Shown piece by piece: positions 62,468 to 64,000 of a DNA stretch of 64,000 nt. Made by a program: the position numbers and the translations under genes. The notes beneath the pieces are model-generated. The model searched no databases. It saw only the letters and a list, made by a program, of their open reading frames with translations, and had not been told where the DNA came from. The DNA lies in NCBI GenBank assembly GCA_903921325.1, contig CAIXPL010000037.1:186001-250000 (forward strand), given 5' to 3'. How positions within the stretch are numbered: position 1 is the stretch's first letter; every line of letters starts with the position of its first letter. The DNA is from an uncultured Pseudomonadota bacterium. GTDB lineage: Bacteria; Pseudomonadota; Gammaproteobacteria; Burkholderiales; SG8-39.

Positions 62468-63051
62468 GATAGCGATTGTCCAGACAATGCCTGCAGTTCT
62501 TGCAGGGTGTTCACATTGGTAAAGGCCTGTGGGCAATCGTCGAAAGCCACTTCGGCCACTTTCAGCGTTGAATACCACAGATCTATCTTGCGGCCACCCG
62601 CAGTCAGAAACTCGTTCAGGTGAGGGGTCAGGTAGCGCCTGAGCAGCAGGAATACCGGCTGCGCGCGGCCCGCGGTGGTGGCTACCGCGAGATCAGCGCC
62701 CTGTCGCAGCAGGGTATCGTGCAGGCGCGCCACCAGATCGTGGGGCAACAGCGGCGAATCACACGGTACGCTCGCGAGCAGATCGGTTTCGCAGGCGAGC
62801 AAGCCCGCCTGCAGCCCGCTGAGCGGGCCGGCCTGGCCTGTCATCTGATCGGCAATCACCGGATAACCGAATGCGCCATAGCGATCCGGATTCTGGTTGG
62901 CGTTGATCAGCAGACCGGTGACCTGTGGCCGCAGCCGGTCAATCACGCTGGCGACCAGTGGACGTCCATTCAGCGATTGCAGGCCTTTATCTACGCCGCC
63001 CATGCGCTGACCGCGGCCACCGGCAAGGATGAGTCCGGTGATCGCACTCAC
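62464..63051 (-). CDS. mobA: Molybdenum cofactor guanylyltransferase
   Basis: Converts Mo-MPT to the MGD form used by NasA- and formate dehydrogenase-type enzymes. 195 residues: ITGLILAGGRGQRMGGVDKG (nucleotide loop), VIADQMTGQAGPLSGLQAGL and SVPCDSPLLPHDLVARLHDT (metal Asp). GTG 63051 overlaps the stop of a 32-residue micro-ORF (GTGA). 3' end duplicated downstream. Confidence 0.93.
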   Translation of the reverse strand: MSAITGLILAGGRGQRMGGVDKGLQSLNGRPLVASVIDRLRPQVTGLLINANQNPDRYGAFGYPVIADQMTGQAGPLSGLQAGLLACETDLLASVPCDSPLLPHDLVARLHDTLLRQGADLAVATTAGRAQPVFLLLRRYLTPHLNEFLTAGGRKIDLWYSTLKVAEVAFDDCPQAFTNVNTLQELQALSGQSLS

Positions 63052-63146
63052 GCGCAGGCCTCGGCGGCTGTGATCGAACCGGTGCGCGCTGACATCAGCT
63101 GGACTCGCCGGATGCGCTGTCGGCGGTGAACCCTGACCATGCTCAT
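63048..63146 (-). CDS. Putative bridging micro-ORF fdhD/mobA, 32 aa
   Basis: ATG 63146 overlaps the fdhD stop (ATGA) and TGA 63050-63048 overlaps the mobA GTG (GTGA). The peptide starts MSMVRVHRRQRIRRVQL (Arg-rich), then MSARTGSITA, which resembles the MobA start MSAITGLILA. AGCGCGCACCGGTTCGATC at 63090-63072 matches fdhD GGCGCGCATCGCTTCGTTC at offset 100 (in that frame SAHRF against GAHRF, synonymous changes). So parts of both flanking genes are repeated here. Expression unproven. Confidence 0.45.
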   Translation of the reverse strand: MSMVRVHRRQRIRRVQLMSARTGSITAAEACA

Positions 63147-64000
63147 CGTTCTGTTGCGCCGTTCACAGCGGGAACGAAGCGATGCGCGCCGGTGAACAGC
63201 AGAAAATGCCGGTTGATGGCGCGACCGATCAGCGTCATGCCGACCCGTTCGGCCATCTGATGACCCATCTGGGTGAGGCCAGAGCGTGAGATCAGAAACG
63301 GGATGCGCATCTGTGCCGCCTTGATCACCATCTCGGAGGTGAGGCGCCCGGTGGTGTAGAAAATCTTGTCCGATCCATCCCAGTCATTGAGCCACATCTG
63401 ACCGGCAATTGCATCGACCGCATTATGCCGACCGACGTCCTCCACAAAACTCACCATCCGGCATTGATCGCCCAGATTGTCGAACAACGCGCAACCGTGC
63501 ACGGCCCCCGCTGACTTGTACACGCTGTCATGGTCCCGTATGAGCCCGAGCAGCGCCACGAGCCCGGTCTGGCGCAGTTGCACGTCATTACGCAGATGAA
63601 CCGAGTCGATTTCTTCCATCAAATCACCAAACACTGTGCCCTGGCCGCAGCCGGTGGTCACGGTGCGGTGCGCCATGCGCCGATCGAGATCGGCGATCCC
63701 CGCGTGCGTGCTGACCGCGACCGCATTGACCTCCCAGTCGACCTGAACGGCCGCGATGTCGGCGAGCGAGCCAACCAGTCGCTGATTGCGCAGGTAGCCG
63801 ATGGCAAGGGCCTCGGGGGCCTGACCCAGTGTCATCAGAGTCACGATCTCGCGCCGATCGACATAAATCGTGAGCGGATGTTCACCGGCAATCGTGGTAT
63901 CGGCGCGCGCTCCGGTCTCATCGGTGGCGCTCACCTGATAGGTCGGGTCGCGTCGGGCCCGCGATAGCACGAGACCGCTGGATGCAATGGGGGCGGGCAG
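63143..64000 (-). CDS. fdhD: Formate dehydrogenase accessory sulfurtransferase FdhD, 5' end outside window
   Basis: Passes sulphur from IscS to the Moco of formate dehydrogenases. Visible: EHPLTIYVDRREIVTLMTLG, APEALAIGYLRNQRLVGSLA, TVTTGCGQGTVFGDL, GAVHGCALFD, FVEDVGRHNAVDAIAGQMWL, TTGRLTSEMVIKAAQMRIPF and MTLIGRAINRHFLLFTGAHR. The classical CxxC loop is reduced to a single Cys in TGCGQG. The frame is open to the window edge; GTG 63970 is possible but the N-terminus probably lies beyond it. Confidence 0.9.
   Translation of the reverse strand: MPAPIASSGLVLSRARRDPTYQVSATDETGARADTTIAGEHPLTIYVDRREIVTLMTLGQAPEALAIGYLRNQRLVGSLADIAAVQVDWEVNAVAVSTHAGIADLDRRMAHRTVTTGCGQGTVFGDLMEEIDSVHLRNDVQLRQTGLVALLGLIRDHDSVYKSAGAVHGCALFDNLGDQCRMVSFVEDVGRHNAVDAIAGQMWLNDWDGSDKIFYTTGRLTSEMVIKAAQMRIPFLISRSGLTQMGHQMAERVGMTLIGRAINRHFLLFTGAHRFVPAVNGATER

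Noticed and set aside
1..64000. CRISPR arrays, insertion sequences, phage genes, rRNA
   Set aside because: No spaced direct repeats, transposase or integrase motifs, terminal inverted repeats or rRNA sequence were seen.

Overview
Kind of organism. The window is a dense, GC-rich chromosomal segment of a betaproteobacterium, most likely Burkholderiales with an Alcaligenaceae-like gene stock. Supporting signs are the DUF3579 - rpsT - murJ neighbourhood next to arginine genes, two orphan Bug-type receptors, LysR-divergent CoA-ester operons, a PilY1/minor-pilin cluster and E. coli-like tRNA-Thr(CGT). There is no phage, IS element, CRISPR array or rRNA. The only clear accessory item is a HigBA toxin-antitoxin pair.

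Layout. 1-3 kb: urate catabolism (puuE diverging from uraD and a BMP-type lipoprotein). 2.9-9.6 kb: a hydratase, argG-argF-argD, DUF3579, rpsT, murJ. 9.6-13 kb: pmbA, darP, mog and a serine esterase. 13.1-22.8 kb: a type IV pilus tip/minor pilin operon in the order pilY1-pilE-fimT-pilV-pilW-pilX plus a TonB-like gene. 22.9-33.2 kb: a MetE-like methyltransferase and the nitrate assimilation regulon (nirBD diverging from nasA; nrtABD). 33.4-34.1 kb: higBA. 34.2-41.7 kb: an acyl-CoA degradation operon (Bug receptor, CoA transferase, acyl-CoA dehydrogenase, enoyl-CoA hydratase, AtuA-like) opposite a LysR regulator, then a cupin. 42-47.6 kb: tRNA-Thr and ribF-ileS-lspA-ispH. 47.8-52.9 kb: a TRAP transporter with a ThDP enzyme. 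53-61 kb: uup, an orphan CoxL-like molybdoenzyme, a lipocalin-like protein, Bug and TAXI receptors and an unknown. 61-64 kb: moeA, mobA, fdhD. Molybdenum cofactor supply (mog, moeA, mobA, fdhD) fits the Mo-enzymes NasA and the CoxL-like protein.

Regulation. nirBD and nrtABD each have a -24/-12 sigma-54 promoter with a GCAC-N7-GTGC NtrC-type dyad centred about 120 bp upstream of the predicted start and a second degenerate site 31-32 bp further up, as at E. coli glnA.

Most unusual feature. Genes in this window very often overlap by four bases (ATGA or GTGA). Where same-strand neighbours are instead separated, the spacer often contains a decayed copy of the 3' end of the upstream gene. At four junctions (argD/argF, mog/esterase, dctQ/dctM, fdhD/mobA) the spacer is exactly one tiny ORF whose start overlaps the upstream stop and whose stop overlaps the downstream start. 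A fifth (mobA/moeA) has the first half of this design. Other gene ends (the MhpD-like hydratase, the MetE-like gene, pilV, pilW, esterase, higA) are followed by echoes of their own last codons. I read this as recurrent tandem duplication of gene junctions, possibly filtered to keep translational coupling. All similarities were judged by eye.
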